In this document: positions 28,877-38,217 of the stretch, piece by piece
Layout of the letters: every line of letters begins with the position of its first letter
How positions within the stretch are numbered: position 1 is the first letter of the stretch
From: Fodinibius halophilus
GTDB taxonomy: Bacteria > Bacteroidota > Rhodothermia > Balneolales > Balneolaceae
Reading direction: 5' to 3'
Assembly (NCBI RefSeq): GCF_011059105.1
Contig: NZ_JAALLS010000022.1
Location: 17,884 to 81,883, forward strand
Length of the DNA stretch: 64,000 bases
Made by a program: the position numbers and the translations under genes
Notes under the pieces: model-generated
What the model was told of the DNA's origin: nothing
The model's database searches: none
What the model saw: the letters and a program-made list of their open reading frames with translations, nothing else

Positions 28877-31516
28877 ATGACACGACTGAAACTTCCGGGC
28901 TTATTTCTATTAATTTTTACCTTATTCACAGCCTGTTCATCCATTCCAGACCGGCCATGGTCCGATGCCATTCCCGAAAACGCACCCTTTGTTATCATCC
29001 CTGCTGAGGGGGCAACGCTAAATTCTGTTTTAGCATCATCCTATACTCCTTTTCTGGATGACGTAACCTCTTCTGCCGTCCAGCTGTTGTCCAGGGTAGA
29101 TTCAACGGCATCTCAGTCGATCCCTTTACAGGCAATTATGCTTTACACCGGTTCAAACGACCAGCTTGAAACCGTCTGGATGGCCGATGCAGAACCGAAT
29201 ATATTACGTAAGCTTACAGATCATTTTTATCAGCGCTTTTCACAAAATGAATATTTTTTCCAGGATGTAACCATTCACAAACTTCGTATGCAAGACCGTA
29301 CGCTTTTTGCGGCTCAAATGCATGAGCACCTGTTAATATCTGAATCCAGTCTCGGTATTGAAGATGCCATCCGTGCCTATCTGGGAAGTTCACCACGTGC
29401 AGACTTATCCGACCTATCACTGGCACCCGGGAATATCGTAATGAATACCCCATCACTTGACGAATGGCTTCGCCAACTTACTTCTGTTACTTACCGCCCT
29501 CAAATAAAGAATGCATTAAAAGGGACAAAGCCTTCTTTACTCTCCGCTAACAGGAAGAGCGACAAAACACAAGAAGTTGCGTTTTCGGGCACTCTTCCTC
29601 TATCTAAAGAGATTCCTACAGATCTTGTGGCCTCATTTTCCAGTATCAATGCTCCTATTTCTCTTGATCGGTATATCTCATCGAATGCAGCAGCATTTGT
29701 TCTTCTACGCCTCTCCCCGAGAATGGCTCCTCCTACAAGCATAAATAATCCTACCAAACTGGATTCAACTTTACTGGCCGACCAGTATCAATACACAGAA
29801 ATAGCACAAACTCTCGATCCTGAATTTGCCATGGTTACCTATGCACAATCAGGATTTTTATCTACGGGGGAACACCTTTTTATTCGCAAAGTTTCTGAAC
29901 CGGCTACCCTGAGACAGCAGCTTCGGCAGTTAACACAAGATGATCTAATCCAAAGAAAAGATGGCACCTACTTTGTTCAAAGTCCTACAATTGCAAAACT
30001 TGTTGGTAGCAGCCTCTGTTCTTTTCGTGACTTTTATCTCGACGTCACCGGAAATGCTGTTATAATTTCCAAAAGAAAAGGATTGGTTGAGATGGTATCA
30101 TCAGATCGCAACCGGCGAAGAACGATGTACTATGAACAACATTTCCGCGATATTAAAAATGACCTTTCGGATCAAATAAGTGGACTGTTTGTAACCGGCG
30201 AAGACTTTTACCCATTTATAAAGCCCTTTTTAGCTCCTGATAACTATCTGGATGCGATCACATCAAAATTTAATACATTCACTGCCTCAGCTACTCTCAA
30301 CGATAATAAAGATGAGCTGGCATTTGAATTTCAGACCTATCAAGCTGAAGATCGCAGTGCCCCCTATCGTGAAAAGTGGATTTTTCCAACTGGCGCTGAA
30401 CTCTCCGGGAAACCGGTAATGGCAGACATCGGCGGCAGTGACCAAGAAGAGATTATTTTTGCCACAAAATCGGGTAACCTTTATGCCCTGGCTGCCGATG
30501 GTACCGTGGTACTGCAAGCCAATACCGGCTCCGATGAACCTTTGGGATCTCCTGTCATCTATGACTGGTACTCGACCAACCAGAACGTGATTTTAATTGC
30601 GGCCGGAGATAAAATATACGGTTGGAATGATAATGGTCAGCCTCTGCCGAAGTTCCCTTTTAGACTAAACGAAAAAATAACGTCCCCATTGCAAGTAGAT
30701 GATATTGATCGCAATGGATTACCAAACGCAATTGTCGCTACTAGCGATCGTAACCTCCACGCTTTAAATGGGCGTGGAAAAAATATCGGTGGATGGCCTG
30801 TAACCACAAATGCTAAAATTCGCACACAACCTGTCGTTGAAGAGTACCGGGGTGATCGCTCTGTATTGGCTTTTTCAGAAAACGCTGTTCACAGCTGGTC
30901 GGCAGACGGAAACCAGCGCAACGGATTTCCGAAATTTGTTAATGCCTCGCTTAACGGGTCTCCTCTAATTCATGAAAACCACATCCTGGCAAATGCTGCG
31001 GATGGCTACCTTTATGCTGTTGGCCCTAAGAAACTTTTTGCCGACTCACTAAATGTACTTGAGACCACCTCAGAATCCTCAGGCATCGAAGCTGTTTATG
31101 CCTCCAGCAGTGCACTCATGGGTACACCTTCTGTTCATAATATGCGCTTGCGTGCCAACGAACAAACCTATCGCGAAGATATGATATTGACGATAAGTAA
31201 CAATGGATCCATCTTCCTGCTTAATACCAAAGGGCAACTTCGATTTACTCAAAACATGGGGCAACCTGCCGCTTCTTCATTCTCTCCCTTTATTACCGAC
31301 ATTAATAATGATAACCTTGATGATATCGTAGCGTTGGCTAATTTTGGACGGCTTTATATTTGGGAGGCGTATAGTGGAGAACGTATCTATTCTGTTCCCA
31401 CCTCTGCTATGGCCTATCCGAAAATCGCGGATATCGATGGAGATGGTTATAAAGAACTCATGGCCCAAACCCGTGAAGGACTTCGCTGCTGGACGATATT
31501 CGGTGAGGATAAGTAA
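28877..31516 (+). CDS. large lipoprotein with C-terminal propeller-like repeats
   Basis: The signal peptide ends in F-T-A-C, so the product is a lipoprotein (879 residues). Residues up to about 500 look like DUF3352-type secreted proteins (globular, many short strands); the call is weak. From about 510 on, repeats of G-S-P-V/I-x-D and D-x-D-x-D-G (D-I-D-R-N-G, D-I-N-N-D-N, D-I-D-G-D-G) resemble FG-GAP/VCBS or PQQ-like blades, which suggests a Ca2+-binding beta-propeller. It is divergent from the BatA-type gene across a 114-bp gap. Confidence 0.82.
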   Translation: MTRLKLPGLFLLIFTLFTACSSIPDRPWSDAIPENAPFVIIPAEGATLNSVLASSYTPFLDDVTSSAVQLLSRVDSTASQSIPLQAIMLYTGSNDQLETVWMADAEPNILRKLTDHFYQRFSQNEYFFQDVTIHKLRMQDRTLFAAQMHEHLLISESSLGIEDAIRAYLGSSPRADLSDLSLAPGNIVMNTPSLDEWLRQLTSVTYRPQIKNALKGTKPSLLSANRKSDKTQEVAFSGTLPLSKEIPTDLVASFSSINAPISLDRYISSNAAAFVLLRLSPRMAPPTSINNPTKLDSTLLADQYQYTEIAQTLDPEFAMVTYAQSGFLSTGEHLFIRKVSEPATLRQQLRQLTQDDLIQRKDGTYFVQSPTIAKLVGSSLCSFRDFYLDVTGNAVIISKRKGLVEMVSSDRNRRRTMYYEQHFRDIKNDLSDQISGLFVTGEDFYPFIKPFLAPDNYLDAITSKFNTFTASATLNDNKDELAFEFQTYQAEDRSAPYREKWIFPTGAELSGKPVMADIGGSDQEEIIFATKSGNLYALAADGTVVLQANTGSDEPLGSPVIYDWYSTNQNVILIAAGDKIYGWNDNGQPLPKFPFRLNEKITSPLQVDDIDRNGLPNAIVATSDRNLHALNGRGKNIGGWPVTTNAKIRTQPVVEEYRGDRSVLAFSENAVHSWSADGNQRNGFPKFVNASLNGSPLIHENHILANAADGYLYAVGPKKLFADSLNVLETTSESSGIEAVYASSSALMGTPSVHNMRLRANEQTYREDMILTISNNGSIFLLNTKGQLRFTQNMGQPAASSFSPFITDINNDNLDDIVALANFGRLYIWEAYSGERIYSVPTSAMAYPKIADIDGDGYKELMAQTREGLRCWTIFGEDK

Positions 31517-31591
31517 GTATATATTTTAAAGTGCATGAGTAGTTGGCTCATGTGCTTAACTTATCTTTTTTGTCTCGTTCTCTTTGCCCCC

Positions 31592-31622
31592 CCTCCTTCC
31601 GGAGCGGAGCACCGGAAGGAGG
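31592..31622. repeat. inverted repeat A
   Basis: CCTCCTTCCGG (31592-31602) and CCGGAAGGAGG (31612-31622) form a perfect 11-bp stem with a 9-base loop. No T run follows on either strand, so it is not a standard terminator. Confidence 0.75.
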
Positions 31623-31638
31623 ATGTTGCGAGTAATGA

Positions 31639-31681
31639 CCAAGTACTGTTTCCGTCGCTCTGCCGCGGAAACAGTACTTGG
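31639..31681. repeat. inverted repeat B
   Basis: CCAAGTACTGTTTCCG (31639-31654) and CGGAAACAGTACTTGG (31666-31681) are a perfect 16-bp stem around 11 bases. It is too long and symmetric for chance and lies 17 bp from inverted repeat A. The likely origin is a REP-like or miniature mobile element. Confidence 0.8.
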
Positions 31682-31974
31682 GAGATAGTCAGCTGATTCC
31701 CCAACACCAATAGCGCGAGTATACGAGATGCTGAAAGAGAAACTTCGACAGGCCATCCTATGCCAAGGTTTAATCTACCGAAATACAACCTACGTAGCCG
31801 AAAACTGCTTCAGTCTCTTATGCTCCATAGCTTCAGCGACGGAGCACGCAGTAGACCCTTGAGCGCAGGCATAGCTTCGTAGCACAAGTTCACTTTTTTA
31901 GAAAGAAGGACAACCACTTGACATCAAGGTTGTGAGAGTGTTGTCCGGCTCAACATAATTAACAGACTACAATG

Positions 31975-32871
31975 TTATAAAATATCGGCCAGGGCTTCTT
32001 GTAAATAGGGGAAGCGAAACTCAAAGCCGTGTTGCTGCAGCTTTTTAGGTTGTAGGCGTTTACTCGTTAAAATCGGATCAGCCGCCTCTCCCAGTACTAA
32101 CTTTAACACTGATCCCGGGACTTTAAACAGCGACGGACGATTGAGCTGTGCCGCCAACTCGTTGGCAAATGTTCGCATGGTAACCGGGTTGGGGGCGCTC
32201 AAATTATAAGCTCCCGTAAAATCTTCGTTATGGATTGCAAAAACGATGCCTCTGCATAGGTCATACATATGTATCCAGGGAAAATACTGGCCTCCACTAC
32301 CAATGGGACCACCTACACACAGCTTGAAGGGGGTTAACATTTGCTCCAAGGCTCCGCCATCTTTTTCTAAGACAACAGCAATGCGCGGAATAGCCAACCG
32401 AACGTCTAAAGCGGTAACCAGCTCTGCTGCCTGTTCCCAATCCACACAAACCTTGGACAGAAATCCCTCGCCCGATTCCTCTGTTTCATCCAGTACCTTG
32501 TCCCCACAATCTCCATAGTAGTCTGCTCCCGACGCTGAAACCATTACGGAAGGACGATTATCGGCTTGCTCAATTGCACTTACGAGCTGGGTGGTTGTCT
32601 CAATTCTACTGGAATATATTTTTCTTTTAACTTCTTCGGTCCATCGCTGCCCAAAAATGGAGGCTCCTGCCAAATTAATAACGGCATCAGCCTGTTCCAT
32701 TTCAGCTGCAAGATTGTCATCCCATGACACAAATTGCTGGTTCTCAGCTTTTTCTTCTTCATACTTCTTAGGATTACGTGTTACAATGGTCAAAAGATGT
32801 CCCTCACGAAGCAGCATGCTTCGAAGATAAGAACCAACAAAGCCTGTAGCACCTGATAAAAAAATCTTCAT
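31975..32871 (-). CDS. TIGR01777-family NAD(P)-dependent epimerase-like protein
   Basis: A 298-residue extended short-chain dehydrogenase fold. The N-terminal G-A-T-G-F-V-G nucleotide site, the V-I-N-L-A-G-A-S segment, S-A-S-G-A-D-Y-Y-G, and the family-typical F-P-W-I-H-M and N-L-S-A-P-N-P-V-T are visible. Members (E. coli YfcH relatives) have no well-defined substrate. The gene stands alone between the repeat interval and a divergent DoxX/MauE-like gene. Confidence 0.88.
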   Translation of the reverse strand: MKIFLSGATGFVGSYLRSMLLREGHLLTIVTRNPKKYEEEKAENQQFVSWDDNLAAEMEQADAVINLAGASIFGQRWTEEVKRKIYSSRIETTTQLVSAIEQADNRPSVMVSASGADYYGDCGDKVLDETEESGEGFLSKVCVDWEQAAELVTALDVRLAIPRIAVVLEKDGGALEQMLTPFKLCVGGPIGSGGQYFPWIHMYDLCRGIVFAIHNEDFTGAYNLSAPNPVTMRTFANELAAQLNRPSLFKVPGSVLKLVLGEAADPILTSKRLQPKKLQQHGFEFRFPYLQEALADIL

Positions 32872-32950
32872 AAAAATAATTTCATTTTTTTGGTAGCTAT
32901 CAATTACATTAGTAATCGACTAATCATTCCAGAGTTAAGGTAATGTAACA

Positions 32951-33406
32951 ATGATGAACCCAAAATATCGACGTTATTCCATATTAACCATAAGAATTAT
33001 TTTAGGACTACTGTTCCTGATTTCGGGGGTGGGCAAACTCATCAACGGGGCCGACGCACGCTACCTGGTAGAACTGCTGGCTACAGAATATTTTTGGCTT
33101 ATTGAGTATGCATCAGCAATAGTGACAGGAACTTCTATACTGGAGTTAGTGCTCGCCGTTTTTTTACTCTGGGGAAAATACCTGAAGTGGGCTCTTTCGG
33201 TTACCCTGCTCATGCTAATCGGCTTTTCGTCGGTACTGGGGTATTTTTATCTGCAGGGAATGAATGTTGACAGTTGCGGTTGTTTTGGGGCTTTTGGCTT
33301 TGCTTCGGGATTGGAGTTTACGCTAATACGAAACGCGGTACTTATTACAATGATCTTAGGGGCTTATCTACTAATGAGTTCCAACGATAACAGCTGGCAA
33401 AAGTAG
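32951..33406 (+). CDS. MauE/DoxX-like membrane protein
   Basis: 151 residues with four hydrophobic helices. The start (R-I-I-L-G-L-L-F-L-I-S-G-V-G-K-L) and the C-G-C-F-G motif near residue 115 match the MauE branch of the DoxX superfamily, whose members are thought to handle thiol redox in membranes. No thioredoxin-like partner gene is adjacent. Divergent from the epimerase-like gene across an 80-bp gap. Confidence 0.8.
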   Translation: MMNPKYRRYSILTIRIILGLLFLISGVGKLINGADARYLVELLATEYFWLIEYASAIVTGTSILELVLAVFLLWGKYLKWALSVTLLMLIGFSSVLGYFYLQGMNVDSCGCFGAFGFASGLEFTLIRNAVLITMILGAYLLMSSNDNSWQK

Positions 33407-33546
33407 CCGTACGATCCATCGCAAACAAGCGGACCAACTGCTGAAATTTCTGATCGATTATAATATGCTATGCTTCATAAGACTATAAAGTATACTTCTG
33501 TATAAGGGATGACATTTTTACTCATAAAATTATAAAGAAATCATTT

Positions 33547-34332
33547 TTATAACCACGAAAGCTTCTTACTTCCCTTTTTAGTATCCTTAGTGGAAACAGC
33601 ATCTATAAATATTTCTTCCAGAGATTCATAAGTCTCTTTGGTTAACTCATTTTTTATTTTTGCTCGTATCTTTTGTGTCTTACACTGAAAAACAAGCTTT
33701 CCTTTATCAATGATTGCCACTTCATCACAGAATTTTTCTACCGCATCAAGATTATGAGAACTAAGTATCACCGTAACCCCCTTTTCGGCCATTAAGCGCA
33801 ATGTATCCTTGATCTGTTTTACAGCAACAGGGTCAATCCCTTCCAGCGGTTCATCCAGTATAAGCAGTTTCGGTTGATGTATCATTGCCGCTGCCAGAGA
33901 CACTTTTTTCTTCATACCTTTTGAACAGAATTCAATTCGCTCATCTTTCTTTTCATCTAACTCAAAAAAATGCAATAGTTCTGAGACACGCATTTCAATT
34001 TCCTTTGCCGGCAGTTCATACATCGCAGCACAAAAATTCAGGTAGTCTATTACGGATAGCTTTTCAATATAATGAGGTTTATCAAGTACGAACCCAACCT
34101 CTCTTTTGTATTCGTAACCTCCTTTTTTAATCTGTTTCCCAAGAATTGTAAAACTTCCTTCTGTTTTATTGATAACTCCTGCAAGAATGTTCATAACGGT
34201 TGATTTACCCGCTCCATTGGGACCTACAATGCCGAAAATGGAGGATGAGGGAATGGCCAAAGAGAAATCATCAACAGCACAAATAGATTTCTTATACTTT
34301 TTTGTAAGGTTGTTTATTTCAATCGCATTCAT
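33547..34332 (-). CDS. ABC transporter ATP-binding protein
   Basis: Motor subunit of an exporter; 261 residues. Walker A is G-P-N-G-A-G-K-S-T near residue 40, the signature is C-S-K-G-M-K-K-K-V (variant of LSGGQ), and Walker B is L-L-I-L-D-E-P-L-E-G, with the H-loop in L-S-S-H-N-L. The variant signature is typical of ABC-2-type exporters of peptides or drugs. It starts 2 bp after a membrane-protein gene; the third partner is at 35001. Confidence 0.9.
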   Translation of the reverse strand: MNAIEINNLTKKYKKSICAVDDFSLAIPSSSIFGIVGPNGAGKSTVMNILAGVINKTEGSFTILGKQIKKGGYEYKREVGFVLDKPHYIEKLSVIDYLNFCAAMYELPAKEIEMRVSELLHFFELDEKKDERIEFCSKGMKKKVSLAAAMIHQPKLLILDEPLEGIDPVAVKQIKDTLRLMAEKGVTVILSSHNLDAVEKFCDEVAIIDKGKLVFQCKTQKIRAKIKNELTKETYESLEEIFIDAVSTKDTKKGSKKLSWL

Positions 34333-34334
34333 AT

Positions 34335-34985
34335 CTAACTGATTTTATAAAAAACGGTTTGGAAGTTTCTCTCCGCCCAGGGGAGTTCATAGAAGTACCA
34401 CACAAAGCAAGAAACACAGAAAAATAAGACACACAACGTCCAGCTTCCCATCCAGCTTTTAAATATCAGGTATGGAACAGGAGAAACAGCAACAATGAGC
34501 CATTGAAGGGGAGAAAACCCCAGACGTTCTGATGACATAATATTTTTTGAAATACTAACAACATTTCCCAATAGTAGACATACCGATATTGAGGTAATAA
34601 AATATAGCGCCATATCTATATAGTCCTGCGCGGCAATAGGAACAAAAAATGAGGCTGCTACCAGCATAGGCAGGGGCACTGCTGCTGATAATAAAAGCAA
34701 GGCAATATTTTTCGACAGAATAACAGACCGCAGAAACCAGGGAGTGAGCATATAACCCTGTATTTCGTTCTTTTTTTCGCAAAACAGACGTCCAAATAAT
34801 CCTCCCGTGAAAGAAATAGCTAATGCAACACTAATTAACGGAATATTGATAGCGTAGGATCGACTAAAGTCTACCAGGATGATCCCTGAGAGTATATAAA
34901 ACAGAACTAAACCAATAGTCAGATTCAAGTAACGATTCATTATTTTTAGCTGAACCTGAATATATTTCAAACGATCCATGTACAT
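34335..34985 (-). CDS. ABC exporter membrane subunit (small)
   Basis: 216 residues with about six hydrophobic helices. No family motif is recognised, but the 2-bp spacing to the ATPase gene and 15-bp spacing to another membrane protein make it a probable exporter permease. Start taken at the first ATG; a second ATG two codons later is equally possible. Confidence 0.72.
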   Translation of the reverse strand: MYMDRLKYIQVQLKIMNRYLNLTIGLVLFYILSGIILVDFSRSYAINIPLISVALAISFTGGLFGRLFCEKKNEIQGYMLTPWFLRSVILSKNIALLLLSAAVPLPMLVAASFFVPIAAQDYIDMALYFITSISVCLLLGNVVSISKNIMSSERLGFSPLQWLIVAVSPVPYLIFKSWMGSWTLCVLFFCVSCFVWYFYELPWAERNFQTVFYKIS

Positions 34986-35000
34986 CTATTTTTATTGATT

Positions 35001-35720
35001 CTAGCCCAATCTTGAAATTACAAGTAGCAAGATTAATGGCAGACCTAAACTGCCCAACAATATTGGAAAGTTCTCCCACACTAGTTGCGGGCTCTCTGTC
35101 CAGAGTCCATATAAAGTAGCTCCAGCCTGTTTCAGTACAGGAATTTTAACCATAAAATCATCTATAAACTCTTCCATACCTGTAAGAACGACGATGAAAA
35201 AAACCGCTATATACTGAATATTATTTCCCATTTTATCTAAGTATTTCCCAAAAAGGCTATAGAACAGAGCTGTCCAAGCTAAAATAATGCTTAATAAAAG
35301 AAACCATACGATCACGCTTAAAAATGCCCCTGTATACAGTGATTGTTGCACAAACAAAACTACAAAGCAGACCATCGATGATAGGTATATCAACGATTTG
35401 TAATCCAACAGCAAAATTGCAAAATGGAATAGAGTTTTTTTCCATTTACTGATTGGAAAGATCGCCAGTTGATAAGGCTCGATAAATGCCCTGTTTGTAA
35501 TTCGAGCTATGATTGCAATTATATCAAAAACAGCAACAAAGTAAGCCACCACTATAAACGAATCTCGATCTGTATAATCTTTAAACAACGTCACTGATAT
35601 CATTGAAATAACTGCCACACAAAATATACCAATCACGAAAAAATAGAGCCATGGGTTTTGGCGAATACTTTTGGAGAGTTTTTTATTGACTTTATATAGC
35701 TCTTTGGTAGTAGTTAGCAT
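35001..35720 (-). CDS. ABC exporter membrane subunit (large), adjacent to IS5 element
   Basis: About 239 residues from the ATG at 35720, with six hydrophobic helices; no clear motif. The open frame continues upstream to a TTG at 35798, but that stretch enters the left end of the IS5-family element (35780), so its extra residues are probably not native. The insertion sits about 60 bp before the ATG and likely removed or replaced the native promoter of all three exporter genes. Whether the protein's own N-terminus was trimmed is open. Confidence 0.65.
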   Translation of the reverse strand: MLTTTKELYKVNKKLSKSIRQNPWLYFFVIGIFCVAVISMISVTLFKDYTDRDSFIVVAYFVAVFDIIAIIARITNRAFIEPYQLAIFPISKWKKTLFHFAILLLDYKSLIYLSSMVCFVVLFVQQSLYTGAFLSVIVWFLLLSIILAWTALFYSLFGKYLDKMGNNIQYIAVFFIVVLTGMEEFIDDFMVKIPVLKQAGATLYGLWTESPQLVWENFPILLGSLGLPLILLLVISRLG

Positions 35721-35842
35721 TACTTGTGTTTTATTAGGGGGCTTTGAATTACTTGCTCTTTTCGAGTTTTTCTCAATTTGGGATTTTGCAGACTCCAAAA
35801 ATGTATAAATAGTCGATAATCATAGTCATTTCTGTTGTTATT

Positions 35843-35901
35843 GGCCCGAAAATCGGGCCAGCGAGGCCGATTCGGCCTCTGATGGGTACAGCTCACCCAT
35901 C
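35843..35901. repeat. three consecutive hairpins inside the IS5 element
   Basis: GGCCCG/CGGGCC (35843-35859), GAGGCCG/CGGCCTC (35863-35879) and GATGGGT/ACCCATC (35881-35901) follow one another between the transposase stop codon and the left end. Together they could block read-through from outside or end the transposase message. Confidence 0.7.
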
Positions 35902-36961
35902 AGGTGACCGCTGCCGGCAGCAGGGGCGAGCCGGATTTGGCCCAGCTGATGCTGCGTTCGATATTCCAACAGATCGCACTCATGATAAACCGGGCCTTGT
36001 TGCGAAGTTTGGTCTTGGCGGAGGCAGTAGCCATTCCGTAGCGGTTTTTAATGGCCGCGAAGGGATGTTCCCCGTAGCGGCGGACCCGCCGCTTGCGGGT
36101 GTTTCGGGCTTTCTGGGATGAGCTCAGCGGGCTGTTCCGGTAGGCTTTATCGAGTATGCCATAGTAGATTCCCTGCTGGCGGCAGGTGACCTTCAGGTCC
36201 TTGCTGGGATAGGCCTTGTCGCCGAAGATCGCCCGTTCGTCGCCACTGAGCAGGTTCTCCAGTTGGGTAGAGTCATGCGGGGAGGCCGTCGTAAAGCTCA
36301 CCCGGCGAATCAGCTTGCTGCCCACGTCCATCCCAATATGGCCTTTGTAGCCAAAGTAGTGGGTCCCGCCTTTTTGGGTGGAGTCGGCGTCGGTGTCGAT
36401 TTGGGCCGAAGGCTGCTGTTCTAATCCCCTGCATTTATCGTCGCTAAGCGGGCGTCCCGCTGATTCGATAATGCTCGCATCGACGACCGTCCCGCGCTTC
36501 AGGATCAACCCCTTGGCCTCCAGCTGACCGGTTACCTCCCCGAACAGATCCTCCAGGTGGCCGCCCTCGGCCAGGGCCTCGCGAAACCGCCAGAAGGTAC
36601 TGAAGTCTGGGACCTTCTGGTCCAGGGGGAGCCTAGCGAAGCGGCGAAAACTCAGCCGATCGATGAGCTGATCCTCCAATTGTGGATCGCTAAGCTGGTA
36701 CAGGTGCTGCAGAAACAGCCCGCGGATCATCCATCGAACCGGTTTGCGGGGCTGCCCGCCCTGGGGGCCCGTTTTGTCGATGCGGCGGCCAATCTCGTAG
36801 AGCGGAGCCCAGTCGATCCACTCGTCTATTTCGGCCAGCCGTTCGGTTGAACGGCTAATTTGACCAGATTGGGTGGCCCATTGATCCAACATGCTGAGTT
36901 GGTGGCGTTTGTCCGAGATAACAAAACAATATGAGGTGAAAAATTGGTGATGTTCAGTCAA
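35900..36961 (-). CDS. IS5-family transposase
   Basis: 353 residues with the DDE catalytic core typical of this family: the first Asp in T-V-V-D-A-S-I-I, the second in F-G-D-K-A-Y, and the Glu in R-R-Y-G-E-H-P-F-A-A-I-K. The N-terminal DUF772-type region (D-F-S-T-F-W-R-F-R) is present. The frame is intact, so the element may still move. The codon use and GC-rich text differ from neighbours, consistent with transfer. Confidence 0.94.
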   Translation of the reverse strand: MTEHHQFFTSYCFVISDKRHQLSMLDQWATQSGQISRSTERLAEIDEWIDWAPLYEIGRRIDKTGPQGGQPRKPVRWMIRGLFLQHLYQLSDPQLEDQLIDRLSFRRFARLPLDQKVPDFSTFWRFREALAEGGHLEDLFGEVTGQLEAKGLILKRGTVVDASIIESAGRPLSDDKCRGLEQQPSAQIDTDADSTQKGGTHYFGYKGHIGMDVGSKLIRRVSFTTASPHDSTQLENLLSGDERAIFGDKAYPSKDLKVTCRQQGIYYGILDKAYRNSPLSSSQKARNTRKRRVRRYGEHPFAAIKNRYGMATASAKTKLRNKARFIMSAICWNIERSISWAKSGSPLLPAAVT

Positions 36962-37149
36962 ATCTACCTATTTTGAGTAAAAATCGCTAAATCAGGGGGT
37001 TCTGCAAAGCTCCCTATTAAAAAGAAATAGATTCCTAGCTCCATTTTTCTATATAGCATTGATAAAATTTTCTTCCTTTTCTTGAGTATTTATCTTAAAT
37101 TTTTTGATGGAATTATGATAGGCTATTTAAAACCAGAGTTCAAATAATA

Positions 37150-37760
37150 TGTGCAATAAGGCGGACATATTCTGGTTCTCAAAACCAACATTCCAACTCA
37201 GCCATGAGAATCGTCATCAAATAAACGCCTTGTTAGATGAGGGTCTTAACCAAAACGAAATTACCCGGACTATCGACGTGCCCTGATTGCCCATCTCTTC
37301 TGAGCTTAAAGGCAATGTAGCCAATAATGCCCAATCAAACCTTACACCCGGAGGTCGCCCAGCAACTGACCAATCAGCGCCACCAGAATAAACCTAAACA
37401 CCACCGGCCACGTCTAAACTATAATCGATTAGCTCTTCGTAACTCCACCTGCATTCATCAACTCCTGACCTTTGACAATGACAAAGCTTTTGCCCCAGCA
37501 TAAAGTCACTGAGGCCTTAGGGCTGATACCTATTTTACGCATCCGTATACTTCTCCAAGACAACTGGAGCGTGGGAATTTTCATTTAGGTCACAGCAAAT
37601 CTTTCTAAAGAGTCAAAACATGTAAGGATATCCAAGCAGCGCACCAAAAGCTCAAACAATACCTGATCGTTCGTCCCATTCGGGGATTTGATTACCTTTT
37701 TCCTTTCCAAAAATCCTAAAACACCACTGTGCTGCATTGTTCAGTTGAACACGGCATAAC
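37150..37760 (+). pseudogene. decayed IS30-family transposase
   Basis: No long open frame remains, but fragments on the plus strand read as IS30 transposase. From about 37200: L-S-H-E-N-R-H-Q-I-N-A-L-L-D-E-G-L-N-Q-N, then E-I-T-R-T, a stop, and I-S-S-E-L-K-G-N (the HTH). Near 37465: L-T-F-D-N-D-K-A-F-A, then D-T-Y-F-T-H-P-Y, and near 37670 R-P-I-R-G-F-D-Y-L-F. These align in order with IS30 conserved blocks, with stops and shifts between. The gene is dead. Confidence 0.75.
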
Positions 37761-37806
37761 ATTATTTTTCATAACTTTTAAGTTTAAGTTTTAAATGGAA
37801 TGACTT

Positions 37807-38127
37807 CTAAAAGCCGTAAAGCCATATAATGGCTACCATTGAACCAACAATACCCAATGAGGTAAAAACATTTTTTTTGTCTTCTTTAAAACGAATATAG
37901 GTGTAATACGTCCAAATAGGTACACAAAATATTGATATAAGAATAAGATATTGAATATCAGGCCCTATGTATAGTAAAGAAGTGATGTATATCCCCATCA
38001 AGATAGATGAGAAATAGCCTAGCAGCTTAGTTTTTTCGCTTAATTCAGTTTTTTTCAAACTTAAGAGTTCATAAATAACATAAAGTACTAAAACGCCAGT
38101 TATTATATATGAAAAATCAGAATCCAT
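37807..38127 (-). CDS. hypothetical small membrane protein
   Basis: 106 residues with four hydrophobic helices and little else. I do not recognise the family. It is on the minus strand, about 90 bp after a damaged lipoprotein gene. Confidence 0.6.
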   Translation of the reverse strand: MDSDFSYIITGVLVLYVIYELLSLKKTELSEKTKLLGYFSSILMGIYITSLLYIGPDIQYLILISIFCVPIWTYYTYIRFKEDKKNVFTSLGIVGSMVAIIWLYGF

Positions 38128-38217
38128 AGTTCATGTCTTAAAGATAAAAACTGAGTTCTAAATGTGATCAAGGTTTTACTTTTCCCAGATCACATTCATT
38201 ATTTTATTTATTAAGAT

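Larger units (their letters stand above)
31517..31974. other. gene-free interval with hairpin repeats
   Basis: No credible coding frame. It contains two strong inverted repeats in tandem (31592-31622 and 31639-31681), a weaker TGCTCC/GGAGCA pair (31821-31846), and two copies of CATAGCTTC (31826 and 31870 regions). It separates two convergent genes. Confidence 0.6.
35780..37014 (-). mobile_element. IS5-family insertion sequence, about 1.2 kb
   Basis: It carries one transposase gene and ends in inverted repeats. The left end begins GGGATTTTGCAGA (35780) and the right end, read inward from 37014, begins GGGAGCTTTGCAGA. The two agree except for one base gap and one change. Length and gene content fit IS5. 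No exact target duplication is seen at the ends as drawn, so the outer limits may be off by a few bases. Its GC content is higher than the surrounding DNA, which suggests recent arrival. Confidence 0.8.

Noticed and set aside
35721..35798. TTG start for the ABC permease at 35798
   Set aside because: The extra codons lie within and across the left end of the IS5 element and the first codon is TTG; the ATG at 35720 is a better start.
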